This document shows positions 25,579 through 34,300 of a stretch of DNA of 49,063 bases, piece after piece. Within the stretch, counting starts at the first letter, position 1. Each line of letters begins with the position of its first letter. The DNA comes from Eubacterium sp. (GTDB lineage: Bacteria > Bacillota > Clostridia > Lachnospirales > Lachnospiraceae), in the NCBI GenBank assembly GCA_017477505.1, contig JAFUVQ010000031.1, forward strand, positions 1 through 49,063, in the 5' to 3' direction. The notes below the pieces were generated by a model. The model ran no database searches. It was not told the DNA's origin and saw only the letters and a list, made by a program, of their open reading frames with translations. A program made the position numbers and the translations under genes.

Positions 25579-26458
25579 TATGGGCACTGACAGTAAGCCA
25601 AAGATAAGCGGGTTTGAGGATCTGTTCGGTATGCCTGCTGATAAGAGGAACGAAAAGGACGTGAGGAACGTACTTCTGAGCGAACTGCATGACTATAACG
25701 GCCATCCGTATAAGGTTAAGGAAGGTGCCAAGATGGCGGAACTGGTATCCAGCATTAGGGAACAGGGAGTCTTATTTCCAGGAATAGCCAGAGTAAGGCC
25801 GGAGGGCGGCTATGAGATCATTTCTGGTCATTCAAGGAAAAGGGCATGTGAGATAGTGGGATTACAGAAGATGCCCATGACCATATGGGACCTCACGGAT
25901 GATGATGCAGCGATACTAATGGTCGATTCAAATATCCAGAGAGAGGATCTACTGCCTAGTGAAAAAGCCAGGGCCTACAGGATCAAGTATGAAGCCATCA
26001 GGCATCAGGGGAAAAAGGGAAACGGTCTTAAAGATATGGAAGAAATCTTTGGGGATAACTGGAAGACCATACAGAGATACATCTGGCTGACAGGACTCAA
26101 AGATGAGCTTATGGATATGGTCGATGAAAAGAAGATAGGGTTTATCTCCGGTGTGGACATTTCGTTCCTGAGGCCGGTTGAACAGGACTGGGTGATCTCC
26201 GTTCTCAGAAAAACCAGAGCGAAAGTTACGACCAAGAAATCAAAAAAACTGAAAGAACTGAGCATGAAGCAGAAACTATCTGAGCGGGCAGTATTACATA
26301 TCCTGGCAGCGAGGGAATCTAAACAGGAAGGACGTAAGCTTACATTACATGCAGAAATACTGGATAAGTACTTCTCCGAAGGTTATACGGGAGATGAGAT
26401 GGTGGAGATAATAGTACAGCTCCTGGAAAACTGGAGCAAAGGAACAGAGGGGAGATAA
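25568..26458 (+). CDS. parB: ParB-like partition protein, first copy
   Basis: This 296-residue protein has the ParB/Spo0J N-terminal CTP-binding fold: VSSIREQGVLFPGIARVR, then the GGYEIISGHSRKRACE box, then DSNIQREDLLPSEKARAY. A helix-turn-helix region follows (MEEIFGDNWKTIQRYIWL). The C-terminal part is lysine-rich and variable. The ATG overlaps the parA stop by 11 bases, so it is translationally coupled. It presumably binds a centromere-like site in this module, and the 27-bp palindromes at 26882 and 27600 are candidates. Confidence 0.92.
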   Translation: MKDNMGTDSKPKISGFEDLFGMPADKRNEKDVRNVLLSELHDYNGHPYKVKEGAKMAELVSSIREQGVLFPGIARVRPEGGYEIISGHSRKRACEIVGLQKMPMTIWDLTDDDAAILMVDSNIQREDLLPSEKARAYRIKYEAIRHQGKKGNGLKDMEEIFGDNWKTIQRYIWLTGLKDELMDMVDEKKIGFISGVDISFLRPVEQDWVISVLRKTRAKVTTKKSKKLKELSMKQKLSERAVLHILAARESKQEGRKLTLHAEILDKYFSEGYTGDEMVEIIVQLLENWSKGTEGR

Positions 26459-26881
26459 AGATATTATGGAAGCAGAGAAGTTTGATATACCTGAGAGTTT
26501 TTATTTCCACGGAGAGGAGATAGAGCAGTTCATACATATACAGATTCCCATTTCTCTCATAAAGGATGAAGTGTTCAGGGATATATCTGATTCTTCCAAA
26601 CTCCTTTATGGACTCCTGCTGAACAGGACCTGGCTGTCGGCCAGGAACGACTGGAGGGATGAGAATGGCAGGACATTCATAGTCTATACCATCGAAAGCC
26701 TGATGGAGGATCTGGGAGTGGGAAGCACAAAAGCAAAAAGGATGTTTGCTGAACTAAGTAATATCAACGGGACCGGTATAGGACTGATACGTAAAGTGAG
26801 GGTTCAGAATAAGCCCAGCAAGATATATGTGCTGAATTTCATGGAAGTCCGGGACTATCTTAAGGAGGTTATGGAGTCAGG

Positions 26882-26908
26882 AACTTCTGTACAAATTGTA
26901 CAGAAGTT
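26882..26908. repeat. 27-bp palindrome, copy 1 (inside repA)
   Basis: AACTTCTGTACA and its exact complement TGTACAGAAGTT flank a 3-base centre (AAT). It encodes part of the RepA linker (TSVQIVQKL). The same sequence recurs at 27600-27626. It may be a binding site for ParB or RepA. Confidence 0.9.
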
Positions 26909-26951
26909 GGAAGGAAATGCCCCGGAAGCCGCAGAAACACTGGTGGGATGC

Positions 26952-27105
26952 GAATGCGTCCCACGGTTAGACGCGGATGCGTCCTACGGTGGGACCGAAT
27001 TGCGACTCACGGTCAGACGCGGATGCGTCCCACGGAGAGACTGAAATGCGTCCCACGGAGGGACCGGAATGCGTCCCATGGCCGGATGCGGATGCGTCCC
27101 CGAAT
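26952..27105 (+). repeat. Minisatellite-like array in the repA linker
   Basis: Four units begin with GAA(T)TGCG or a close variant at 26952 (45 bp), 26997 (46 bp), 27043 (24 bp) and 27067 (about 39 bp). They share TGCGTCCCACGG and GACGCGGATGCGTCC blocks and encode DADAS-type peptides. The 46-bp unit causes the frame change in repA. Confidence 0.85.
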
Positions 27106-27599
27106 AATAAAGATATTATAGATAACGATATGATAGATAAAAATACAGTAATAAAGAGCGATACATATATCAATCCTATCAATCATATCAAAGGGGATGA
27201 TGTTCATGATGGGAAAGATGAGACTGATGTGATGGATGAGATAGATTCCGTACGTGAAATGTTCAGAAAGAACATCAGATATGATTTCTTCTCAAAGTAC
27301 CCAGATAAGTATGACATCAATACTCTGGATGATATTGTTGAGTTCATGGCAGAAGAATATGTCTGCGGCGGTGATGAGACACTCGGTGGGCATAAGGTTC
27401 CTCATGAACTGATCAAAAAGGCATTTGAGAATTTCAATGCGCTGAAGATGAAATATGTACTTCAGTCTCTGGCTGAAAATACGACAAGGGTAAAGAATAC
27501 CCGGAAGTATCTTCTGAGAACCCTTTATGATGCACCGCTGACATTCGGGATACATCAGAAGCTCAGGTTCCAGAACGAGATAGAAGGCATGGCAGAGTA

Positions 27600-27626
27600 A
27601 ACTTCTGTACAAATTGTACAGAAGTT
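27600..27626. repeat. 27-bp palindrome, copy 2 (before second parB)
   Basis: It is identical to the copy at 26882-26908. It begins on the last base of the repA stop codon and overlaps a possible TTG start of the second parB. It is well placed to act as a centromere or as an operator for autoregulation. Confidence 0.9.
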
Positions 27627-28503
27627 GGAGAAAGGGGGTGAAAGCATTCTGGATAAACAGAGCATGCAGATGGTCGATGTGGATGTACTTCAGGATTTTA
27701 AAGAACATACCTTCAGGGTGGCTGAAGACCCTGAGATGGATGAACTGAAGGAATCCATAAGAGAGAACGGTGTTGTGGAGCCTATCCTCATTTTTGTAAA
27801 TGAAGATGACATGTTTGAGATCATATCCGGGCATAGAAGAGTGTATGTCTGCAAACAGCTCGGCATAGGTAAGATATCGGCGGTCATCAAAGAAGACATA
27901 TCAAGGGATGATGCAATCATCATGATGGGTACCACAAACCTCAAAAAAAGGAGCAGGATACTTCCCTCAGAAAGGGCATCAACCTATAAGCTCATGTATG
28001 AGGCCATGAAGCGGCAGGGCAGAAGGAGCGATGTGGATGATGAGAATGAGAGAGGTAGGGCTGACGAAGAGATGACTAAGGTCGTGGGCGGCAGCAGGAA
28101 CCAGATACACCGGTTCATAAAGCTCTGTGATCTCATACCGGAAATAATGGAGCTGGTCGATGAAGGGAGGATAAAGCAACAGCCGGCACAGGAGATCGCA
28201 GACATGCATCCTGAATCTCAGAAGCTCATCTATGAGTTCTACAAAGAGACAGGGTCCACGCCTACCTACGGTCAGGCAAGGATACTTAAGAAACTCGATA
28301 AAGAGAATCTGATGGATGAGACAGCAATCAATGAGCATATGCGGAGGCCGAGAGAGGAGGCTGCCAAGAGGTTCAGGATATCAGCTACCATGTGGGAACG
28401 CTTCTTTTCAGATTGCAGCACCCAGAAGGAAGTAGATGAAAAGATAATTAGGGCATTAAAGCTCCTTGAAATTCGGGAGAAGATTAGAGAAAGGAAGGGT
28501 TGA
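27625..28503 (+). CDS. ParB-like protein, second copy
   Basis: A second, divergent ParB/Spo0J-family protein of about 290 residues. It has DPEMDELKESIRENGVVEPI, the GH box (MFEIISGHRRVYVCKQL), TNLKKRSRILPSERASTY and a helix-turn-helix (MTKVVGGSRNQIHRFIKLCD). A C-terminal helical domain starts near residue 240. The start is uncertain. The TTG at 27625 lies in the palindrome with no ribosome site before it. The AAAGGGGG at about 27630-27636 would serve an ATT or CTG at 27646-27649. Carrying two ParB proteins next to repA is common in this element type, with roles not separated. Confidence 0.85.
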   Translation: MEKGGESILDKQSMQMVDVDVLQDFKEHTFRVAEDPEMDELKESIRENGVVEPILIFVNEDDMFEIISGHRRVYVCKQLGIGKISAVIKEDISRDDAIIMMGTTNLKKRSRILPSERASTYKLMYEAMKRQGRRSDVDDENERGRADEEMTKVVGGSRNQIHRFIKLCDLIPEIMELVDEGRIKQQPAQEIADMHPESQKLIYEFYKETGSTPTYGQARILKKLDKENLMDETAINEHMRRPREEAAKRFRISATMWERFFSDCSTQKEVDEKIIRALKLLEIREKIRERKG

Positions 28504-28505
28504 GA

Positions 28506-28928
28506 ATGAAAGTAATAGGAATAGGCAGGCTTGTAGCCGATCCCGAGATCAGGTACACGGAAGTAAAGGATGGCAAACAGTACTGTATAGCCAATTACAG
28601 GCTGGCTGCCACTAAGAAGAGAAAGACAGATGATGAGAATGCGGCAGACTTCTTCACATGTGTTTCATTCGGGAAGACGGCTGAAGTGATAGGGAAATAT
28701 CTGAAGAAAGGCAGCCGCATCATGATCAATGGAAACCTCGACAATAATAAGTACACTGACAAGAACGGTCAGAAGGTTTATCAGACAAGGATCATAGTCG
28801 AGGAAATCGAATTTGCCGACTCAAAGAAGGAGAAGGACATAGAAGAGCACCAGAACGAAATGGAAGCAGAGATACTTGAGCAGGCTGCTTCTGCTGAAGA
28901 TGAAGAAGAGATCGAATCATTCATGTAA
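28506..28928 (+). CDS. ssb: Single-stranded DNA-binding protein
   Basis: This 140-residue SSB has the OB-fold pattern of bacterial SSB: VIGIGRLVADPEIRYTE, the NYRLAATKKRK strand, FFTCVSFGKTAEVIGKYLKKG and a KVYQTRIIVEEIEF strand. The acidic tail ends in EEEIESFM, a variant of the usual D-D-x-P-F tip that recruits partner proteins. ATG 28506 is preferred to the TTG at 28500, with GGAAGG upstream. It probably coats transferred or replicating element DNA. Confidence 0.92.
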   Translation: MKVIGIGRLVADPEIRYTEVKDGKQYCIANYRLAATKKRKTDDENAADFFTCVSFGKTAEVIGKYLKKGSRIMINGNLDNNKYTDKNGQKVYQTRIIVEEIEFADSKKEKDIEEHQNEMEAEILEQAASAEDEEEIESFM

Positions 28929-28944
28929 TAGGAGGAAGAGAACA

Positions 28945-29094
28945 ATGATCTATATCGATGTTGATTTTAAGAATGAGAAAACTGATACAGGAGCCGAGAG
29001 GCTTAATACATATCAGGATGCCATCAGGTCGGATGAAAAGATCAAGACCGAAGACAGATTCAAGGCATACATAAGAGCGGTGGAAAAGAAATAG
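28945..29094 (+). CDS. 49-residue protein, unrecognised
   Basis: This short gene has a strong AGGAGGAAG ribosome site and lies 16 bases after ssb. It encodes a charged, probably helical protein starting MIYIDVDFKNEKTDTGAERL and ending RAYIRAVEKK-like (KAYIRAVEKK). It lies in a tight operon between ssb and the DUF5688 gene, which supports it being real. I do not recognise it. Confidence 0.7.
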   Translation: MIYIDVDFKNEKTDTGAERLNTYQDAIRSDEKIKTEDRFKAYIRAVEKK

Positions 29095-29114
29095 CATAAG
29101 GAGGAATCAGGATA

Positions 29115-30131
29115 ATGTTGGGATATGAGGATTTTAAAAAAGATCTTGAGAGAAATCTGAATGACGGGTTCAAGAGACACAATACAGAAAACTATGTATG
29201 TGAGATCAGTGTCATGGATAAGGTCAATTCACACGGAGAAGAATGTGTGGTCATCAGGGATACTGAAAAGACGGCTGATCTAGCAGCAAGGGTGAGCCTG
29301 GGGGAACTTTACAAGGCTTATAAAAACGGAATGAGTATGGACGAGATTGTACTTACTCTGGTCGAGAGAAGGATCATGTCAGAAAAAGTCGTGAACATGG
29401 AGGATATGACAAGCAAGATATATGACAGGGATTTCATACTGGAGAATGTCGAGGTTCAGGTCGTAAATAAAGAGACGAATGCAGAACTCCTTAAGACGGC
29501 TCCGTACCGTGAGATAGAAGGGTTCGATGATGTAGTAGCAGTAGCCAGATGTGATGCATCGCTGTTCTTTGACGAAAGTCTGCGTGAGTCATCTTCTATG
29601 ACCATGCTTGTGAACAACAACATGCTCGCGCTTGCCGGCATATCAAAAGAAGAACTCATTGATACCGCAATAGCAAACAGCGAAGAGAGATATCCGATCT
29701 CCACACGGAATCTTTTGGCAGTGGTACGAGACCTTGGAGCTGACAGAGGTATGGATGATATCTTCGGTCTTCCAGAAGAATCGCCGCTGTATGTCATGAT
29801 GGCATCACCAATCGGCAACAACGGAGCAAGAGCCCTGGCTTACAGTGATTTCAAAGAGCACTTAAGAAATACCTTCGGTGGAAACTGCTATATCTTACCA
29901 TCATCTTTGCACGAACTTATTATTATGCCGGCATCAGAGGCGGGTGATGATGAAGGATATCTGCTCAATATGATCAGGATGATCAATCAGGATATTCTTT
30001 TACCTAAAGATTTCCTTTCAGACAACATGTATAAATATGATTTTGCTTCTGATTCCATTTCAACCATATCAGAAGTGAAGGAGAATATCATAGGCTTCGA
30101 TGCTGATAATGAAAATGAGGCGGCAATATAG
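29115..30131 (+). CDS. DUF5688 family protein
   Basis: This 338-residue soluble protein matches DUF5688, common in Lachnospiraceae mobile elements and of unknown function. Family-like stretches are MLGYEDFKKDLERNL, the central YDRDFILENVEVQVVN, YREIEGFDDVVAVARC, MLALAGISKEEL, SPLYVMMASPIGNNGARAL and the late SSLHELIIMPASE. AAGGAGGAATC precedes the ATG. No catalytic motif is obvious. Its place between ssb and a membrane protein in the transfer module is conserved as far as I recall. Confidence 0.8.
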   Translation: MLGYEDFKKDLERNLNDGFKRHNTENYVCEISVMDKVNSHGEECVVIRDTEKTADLAARVSLGELYKAYKNGMSMDEIVLTLVERRIMSEKVVNMEDMTSKIYDRDFILENVEVQVVNKETNAELLKTAPYREIEGFDDVVAVARCDASLFFDESLRESSSMTMLVNNNMLALAGISKEELIDTAIANSEERYPISTRNLLAVVRDLGADRGMDDIFGLPEESPLYVMMASPIGNNGARALAYSDFKEHLRNTFGGNCYILPSSLHELIIMPASEAGDDEGYLLNMIRMINQDILLPKDFLSDNMYKYDFASDSISTISEVKENIIGFDADNENEAAI

Positions 30132-30213
30132 TGTCGAAGAACCTAAGTTCTACTAGGCCCTTGACCCGGTGAGGGGGGGTGCTACTATATCGGCAAAAAG
30201 AGGAGGCATCACC
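30132..30213 (+). other. Structured, G-rich leader before the membrane protein gene
   Basis: The stretch contains an AGAAC-CTAA-GTTCT hairpin (about 30138-30151) and then CCCTTGACCCGGTGAGGGGGGG, which can also fold back through CCC/GGG pairing. Genes around it are packed tightly, so an 80-base gap with dense structure stands out. A short frame opening at the GTG near 30131 runs to the TGA of GGTGAGG (13 codons). It may be a leader peptide, a translational control element or part of a transfer origin; none is proven. Confidence 0.4.
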
Positions 30214-31083
30214 ATGGATAAGAAAAAAATACTTATAAGCATTATAATCACCGCTCTGGTGATAATAGCAGTAGTAACAGTGATCATAGGAGGGAAGGTA
30301 TTCCGGAAGGAAGTTACCATCGACAATAAGGACGGCAACGCCACTATATCCGATGCAGAACTGAATGAGATTGCCGAGAAAGCCGAAGTAGACACTACTG
30401 ATGCCGATGTGGAAGTGGATGTAAAAGACGAGACCGATAAGGATAAGTCTGATAAGAAGGATAAGTCCGATAAGGACAAGACTGACAAAAAAGACAAGTC
30501 CGATAAGGAAGAGGCATCTACTGAGAAGGATAAGGATTCAAAGAAGGAATCATCTACCGAGAAGAATACTTCAAAGAAGGAAGAATCAACCACTGAAGCT
30601 AAGAAGGGCAGTAATAAGACTGAAAACACCACTGAATCAAAGGGAAATGACAGCGGTAATAAGCAGCAGACTACTGAAGCCCAGAAACAGCAGACTACAG
30701 AGGCTCCTAAGAAGGAGAATACCACCGAGGCAAAGACAGAAGCTCCTAAGAATAATACTACGGAAGCTAAGAAGGAAGAATGCAGCCATCACTGGGTATG
30801 GAAGACTCACACGGAAACAGTACATCATTCAGAGGAATACCTTATCAGAGATGCATGGGATGAACCGGTATATGTTAAAGATGTACAGTGTTATTGCGGG
30901 GCAGTATTCCCAACTGAAAATGATCTGATAGTTGCAGGACATGCTGAACATGGAGGATATGGCTCACATCGGAGTATATCAGAGTATAAACACCATGAAC
31001 CAGAGTATGGTACACATGAATGGGATACTTACGAAGAAGTAAAGGATTATGAGTATTGTGACAAGTGTGGACAGAAGAAGTGA
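30214..31083 (+). CDS. Membrane-anchored protein with Lys/Asp/Thr-rich stalk and Cys/His domain
   Basis: The 289-residue product has one N-terminal membrane helix (about residues 6-27, ILISIIITALVIIAVVTVII). A long low-complexity stalk follows, built of DKSDKKDK and TTEA repeats (about 85-190). The compact C-terminal domain has paired Cys and His residues (ECSHHWVWKTHTETVHH, CYCGAVF, YCDKCGQKK) that likely bind zinc. Topology suggests an extracytoplasmic domain held off the membrane. AGAGGAGGCATCACC just before ATG 30214 decides the start; an in-frame ATG at 30169 is poorer. It resembles spacer-bearing proteins near adhesin genes of elements. Function unknown. Confidence 0.75.
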   Translation: MDKKKILISIIITALVIIAVVTVIIGGKVFRKEVTIDNKDGNATISDAELNEIAEKAEVDTTDADVEVDVKDETDKDKSDKKDKSDKDKTDKKDKSDKEEASTEKDKDSKKESSTEKNTSKKEESTTEAKKGSNKTENTTESKGNDSGNKQQTTEAQKQQTTEAPKKENTTEAKTEAPKNNTTEAKKEECSHHWVWKTHTETVHHSEEYLIRDAWDEPVYVKDVQCYCGAVFPTENDLIVAGHAEHGGYGSHRSISEYKHHEPEYGTHEWDTYEEVKDYEYCDKCGQKK

Positions 31084-31110
31084 TTCTTCTTACAAATAAA
31101 AATCGCTCCG

Positions 31111-31147
31111 AAAAGCAGTTATGAGAGCGGTCTTATAGCTGCTTTTT
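31111..31147 (+). terminator. Intrinsic terminator before the VaFE adhesin gene
   Basis: AAAAGCAGTTAT (31111-31122) pairs with ATAGCTGCTTTT, with one G-T pair and a loop of about 12 bases, ending in a T-run (31143-31147) and further Ts. It closes the parA-to-membrane-protein operon. Confidence 0.8.
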
Positions 31148-31257
31148 GATTTTTTCAGAAGATTTATAAAAGTATATTCAAATTTTTTCCAAAATTTATC
31201 TTATTCATTATTAATCTGACATAATTATATATAGAGGAACAAAAGAAAAGGAAGGTG

Positions 31258-31314
31258 ATGCTTATGGAAATGAAATGGATCAGGGGACCTGACCAGAATC
31301 TTGTAACCCATTGA
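31258..31314 (+). CDS. Possible 18-codon leader peptide
   Basis: An ATG directly after AAGGAAGGTG opens an 18-codon frame (MLMEMKWIRGPDQNLVTH) that ends 31 bases before the large surface-protein gene. The good ribosome site argues for translation. The tiny size and the place between terminator and adhesin suggest a leader or upstream control peptide. There is no homology evidence. Confidence 0.3.
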   Translation: MLMEMKWIRGPDQNLVTH

Positions 31315-31345
31315 CATTATTTTAATAAAAAGGAGACTAGACGAT

Positions 31346-34300
31346 ATGAGGAAGAAAAAGCTTACAAGAATCCTTTCTTCCGTCCTTGCTTTATCAATGG
31401 TCGTTTCCCTCGCTGCAGTGAAATCTTTCGCTGATGAGACTGTGCCAGAGGAAAACGTACTTGCGATTGAAACAGAAGCAGATGTAACGGAAGATATCGC
31501 TGAGGATACGATAGTCGTATCTGATGAGGCAGTTACGGATGTAGCTGATGAAACCGAAGTATCAGTTGAAGATACAGAAGATGTATCTAATAATGCTGAT
31601 ACAGAAACTCCTGAAGAAGACACTCAGGAGGAAGAAGAGCCTTACAATGTGCTTGTAACAGTCGTTAAGACAGGAAACGGGCTTTTCGGAACAGCTCAGG
31701 GTAAGGTTGATGCATATGTAGCATCTACTTACAGCTTTGAAGACAAAGCTGAGTATGATTGCAGGACTGCGATCAATAATGCAAACCTTAACAAGCTGAT
31801 CTATGCTGCTTATGCTGATATAGACAATAAGGCTGTATATGCTAAGTCTATGGCAGAAGCAGGAAAGTATATCGAGAGCATATACAACAATGTAGCCGCA
31901 GATGTATCCATACCTGATGTGGAAGTACCTAACAGTATGAAGGTATACCTTCTTGATGATTCAAGGACACCACAGAGATATGATGGTATGTATTATGACT
32001 TTGGCGGTTCCGTAAAGGATGCTAAAGAAGCGGTAAAGGCCGCTGAAGAAGACAACGAAGGTGAAGCTAATACGGATACAGATGCTCAGGTGGCAGATGA
32101 TTCCGATGATGATGATTCTGACGATGACGGAGAAGCTGACCAACAGGACGGTGAAGACGGTCTCATTGATGAGGATTCACAGATAATGCTCCTTCCTGCT
32201 GATCCATTCGGATTTGATAGTCTTAGTGCAGCATCAACAACAAACTGGGTAACTTATAAGAACTGGCGTGAAAACAGTGACTACTATGAAGTGATCAACA
32301 GCATACAGTATCTTTACATGAGTTCCCTAACAGGAAACGCCGCTATATGTACCAATAATAAGGTAAACGGTGCTAACCCTCATGCTATGGGAGTTACACA
32401 GGGTACAGACGCAACTCCTGCTGCATACGATGTAACATCAAGCGAAGTAACAGATGCAAAGTATAAGAGATTATTCTACTATGCATATAAGAATAATTAC
32501 TTCTACAACGTGACACCGGGTACTGCTAATACGGTTACCGGTAATGCAGATTTACAGACAAGAGCAAGAAAAGAAACCAACCTTCATATTGCTATCTGCC
32601 TTCTTAACGGAAGCCTTAGTTCGTCTGATCCACTGTACACAGGTCTTTCAGATGGAAATAAGGCTGATGTACAGAAGCTTATGAATGTATTTAACGGTAC
32701 AGGAGAATATGCAAATGCACCGACGAATATCACGGTATATCTCCTTACTCCATCCACACTCAATACTGAGTACTATCAGTCATTCATGACATTTGTTCCT
32801 GGCAAGAATTATGTGGCAGTACAGAAGCAGGATGCCATTTCAGGACAGACAGTAAATGGAGCAGTAGCTGATATATATGGTTCTAATACTGCTGCAACAA
32901 GCGGTGGTACAAAGATTGGTTCACTCAATCTTAATCCTACAGGAATACTTGAAGTAACTGATTATGTAGATACTTATAAATATTTCTATGCAGTTGAGAC
33001 AACGGCTCCACCAAATTATGTACTTAATGACACACCGGTAGCACTTACAGTAACTGATAATGATTCTCCGACAGCTAATGAAATAGCTATCATTAAGGAT
33101 TCACCAATAACAAAGCTTACAGTAACAAAGAAGTCAGCTGATACAAGCTGTTCAGATGGAAACCCTAATTACTCTCTTGATGGCACAGTATATGGAATGT
33201 ATAAAGGAAGCACACTCCTTCACAGATTCTATATCAATGCAGAAGGTAAAGTATATAAGGTTGATAATACTCTGACAGACAGTGTAGAGATTCAGAGCGC
33301 ACTTAATAAAGCTGCTAACGGTGACTACATTGATACTGACGTAACATTCCGTGAAATCGCAGTCGGAAAGGGCTATACGATGGATCATGATCCTCATCCA
33401 TATACCCTTAAGGCTAATACAACTGACCTTCAGGTGGTTGAGCTTGAGAATGAACCTGATACTGATCCATTCTATATCCGTTTTATAAAAAAGGTAAAGG
33501 ACGGAGAAGAAGAAATAGCACTTGCAAATGCAGAGTTCACTATTAAGTATTATCCAGTTGATACAAAGACTAATTATACATATGATGACCTTATAGCTAT
33601 GACACCTGCTGAGACAACAGTGATTAAAACACAGCGTCAGGCAGATGATAAGATATGGGCCAGACTTGAAAAGGATTATCCTTATGGTTTTATTACAGTT
33701 GAGGAAACCGGTGCTCCGACGGGATACAGTGATAAGCCTGTAGCAATAACAATGCAGTATGGTGAAGGTAAGATATCTGTACCGGTTAAACTTGCAATAG
33801 CTCTTCAGTATAAGGGTTCAGCAGAAACAGGCTATGAGAAAGATGGTGTGTGGGCTGTCAAGGAAGATGGAAGCAGACAGAAGATCACAGCTATGCTCAC
33901 ATCTGAGAATAATCCTTTGATAATTTCAGCTGATGACTCGCCTCTCCGTGGTGATCTCAAGCTTGAGAAAGTTGATGAGAACGGAGATCCGCTTGCAGGC
34001 GTTAAGTTCAGTATTTATAACAGACTTACCGGTGAAGAAGTAACAGTAGTAACTGATGAAAATGGTAAGTTCTCAACAGAGAGTACATACGCACTTCATT
34101 CAAATAACACTAATGCAGGAACAGCTAAATGCGGTACTTGGTTTAAAAAGACTCGTCAGAGTGGTACACAGAATAAGATAGATGACACTGTTGGCGCACT
34201 TCCTACGGGAAACTATACAGTTACAGAAGTAGATGCTAACGGAAAGCAGTTAGCTGAGCCTGAAACTAAAGAGGTAAAAGCAGGAGAGACAACAGTATTC

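Larger units (their letters stand above)
26466..27600 (+). pseudogene. repA: Replication initiator RepA_N/DUF6017, frameshifted in a repeat
   Basis: Two frames together encode one RepA_N-type initiator. The first (26466-27044) carries the RepA_N winged-helix domain: FYFHGEEIEQFIHIQIP, SKLLYGLLLNRTWLS, VYTIESLMEDLGVGSTKAK and NKPSKIYVLNF. The second, open from before 26977 to 27600, carries the DUF6017 C-terminal domain (REMFRKNIRYDFF, KKAFENFNALKMKYVLQSL, NTRKYLLRTLYDAP). They meet within a linker of tandem repeats at 26952-27105. Repeat unit 2 has one extra T (27000 or 27001) relative to unit 1; without it the frames join into a 377-residue protein. It could be a true mutation, a sequencing slip, or a reversible repeat-length switch. 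It sits eight bases after parB. Confidence 0.85.

Noticed and set aside
26952-27105. Repeat array as a possible CRISPR
   Set aside because: Units are contiguous, coding and degenerate, with no unique spacers of constant length.
30153-30725. 190-residue minus-strand frame rich in Ser, Val and Leu
   Set aside because: It is the antisense shadow of the Lys/Asp/Glu repeat stalk of the plus-strand membrane protein; repeat codons keep the opposite strand open.
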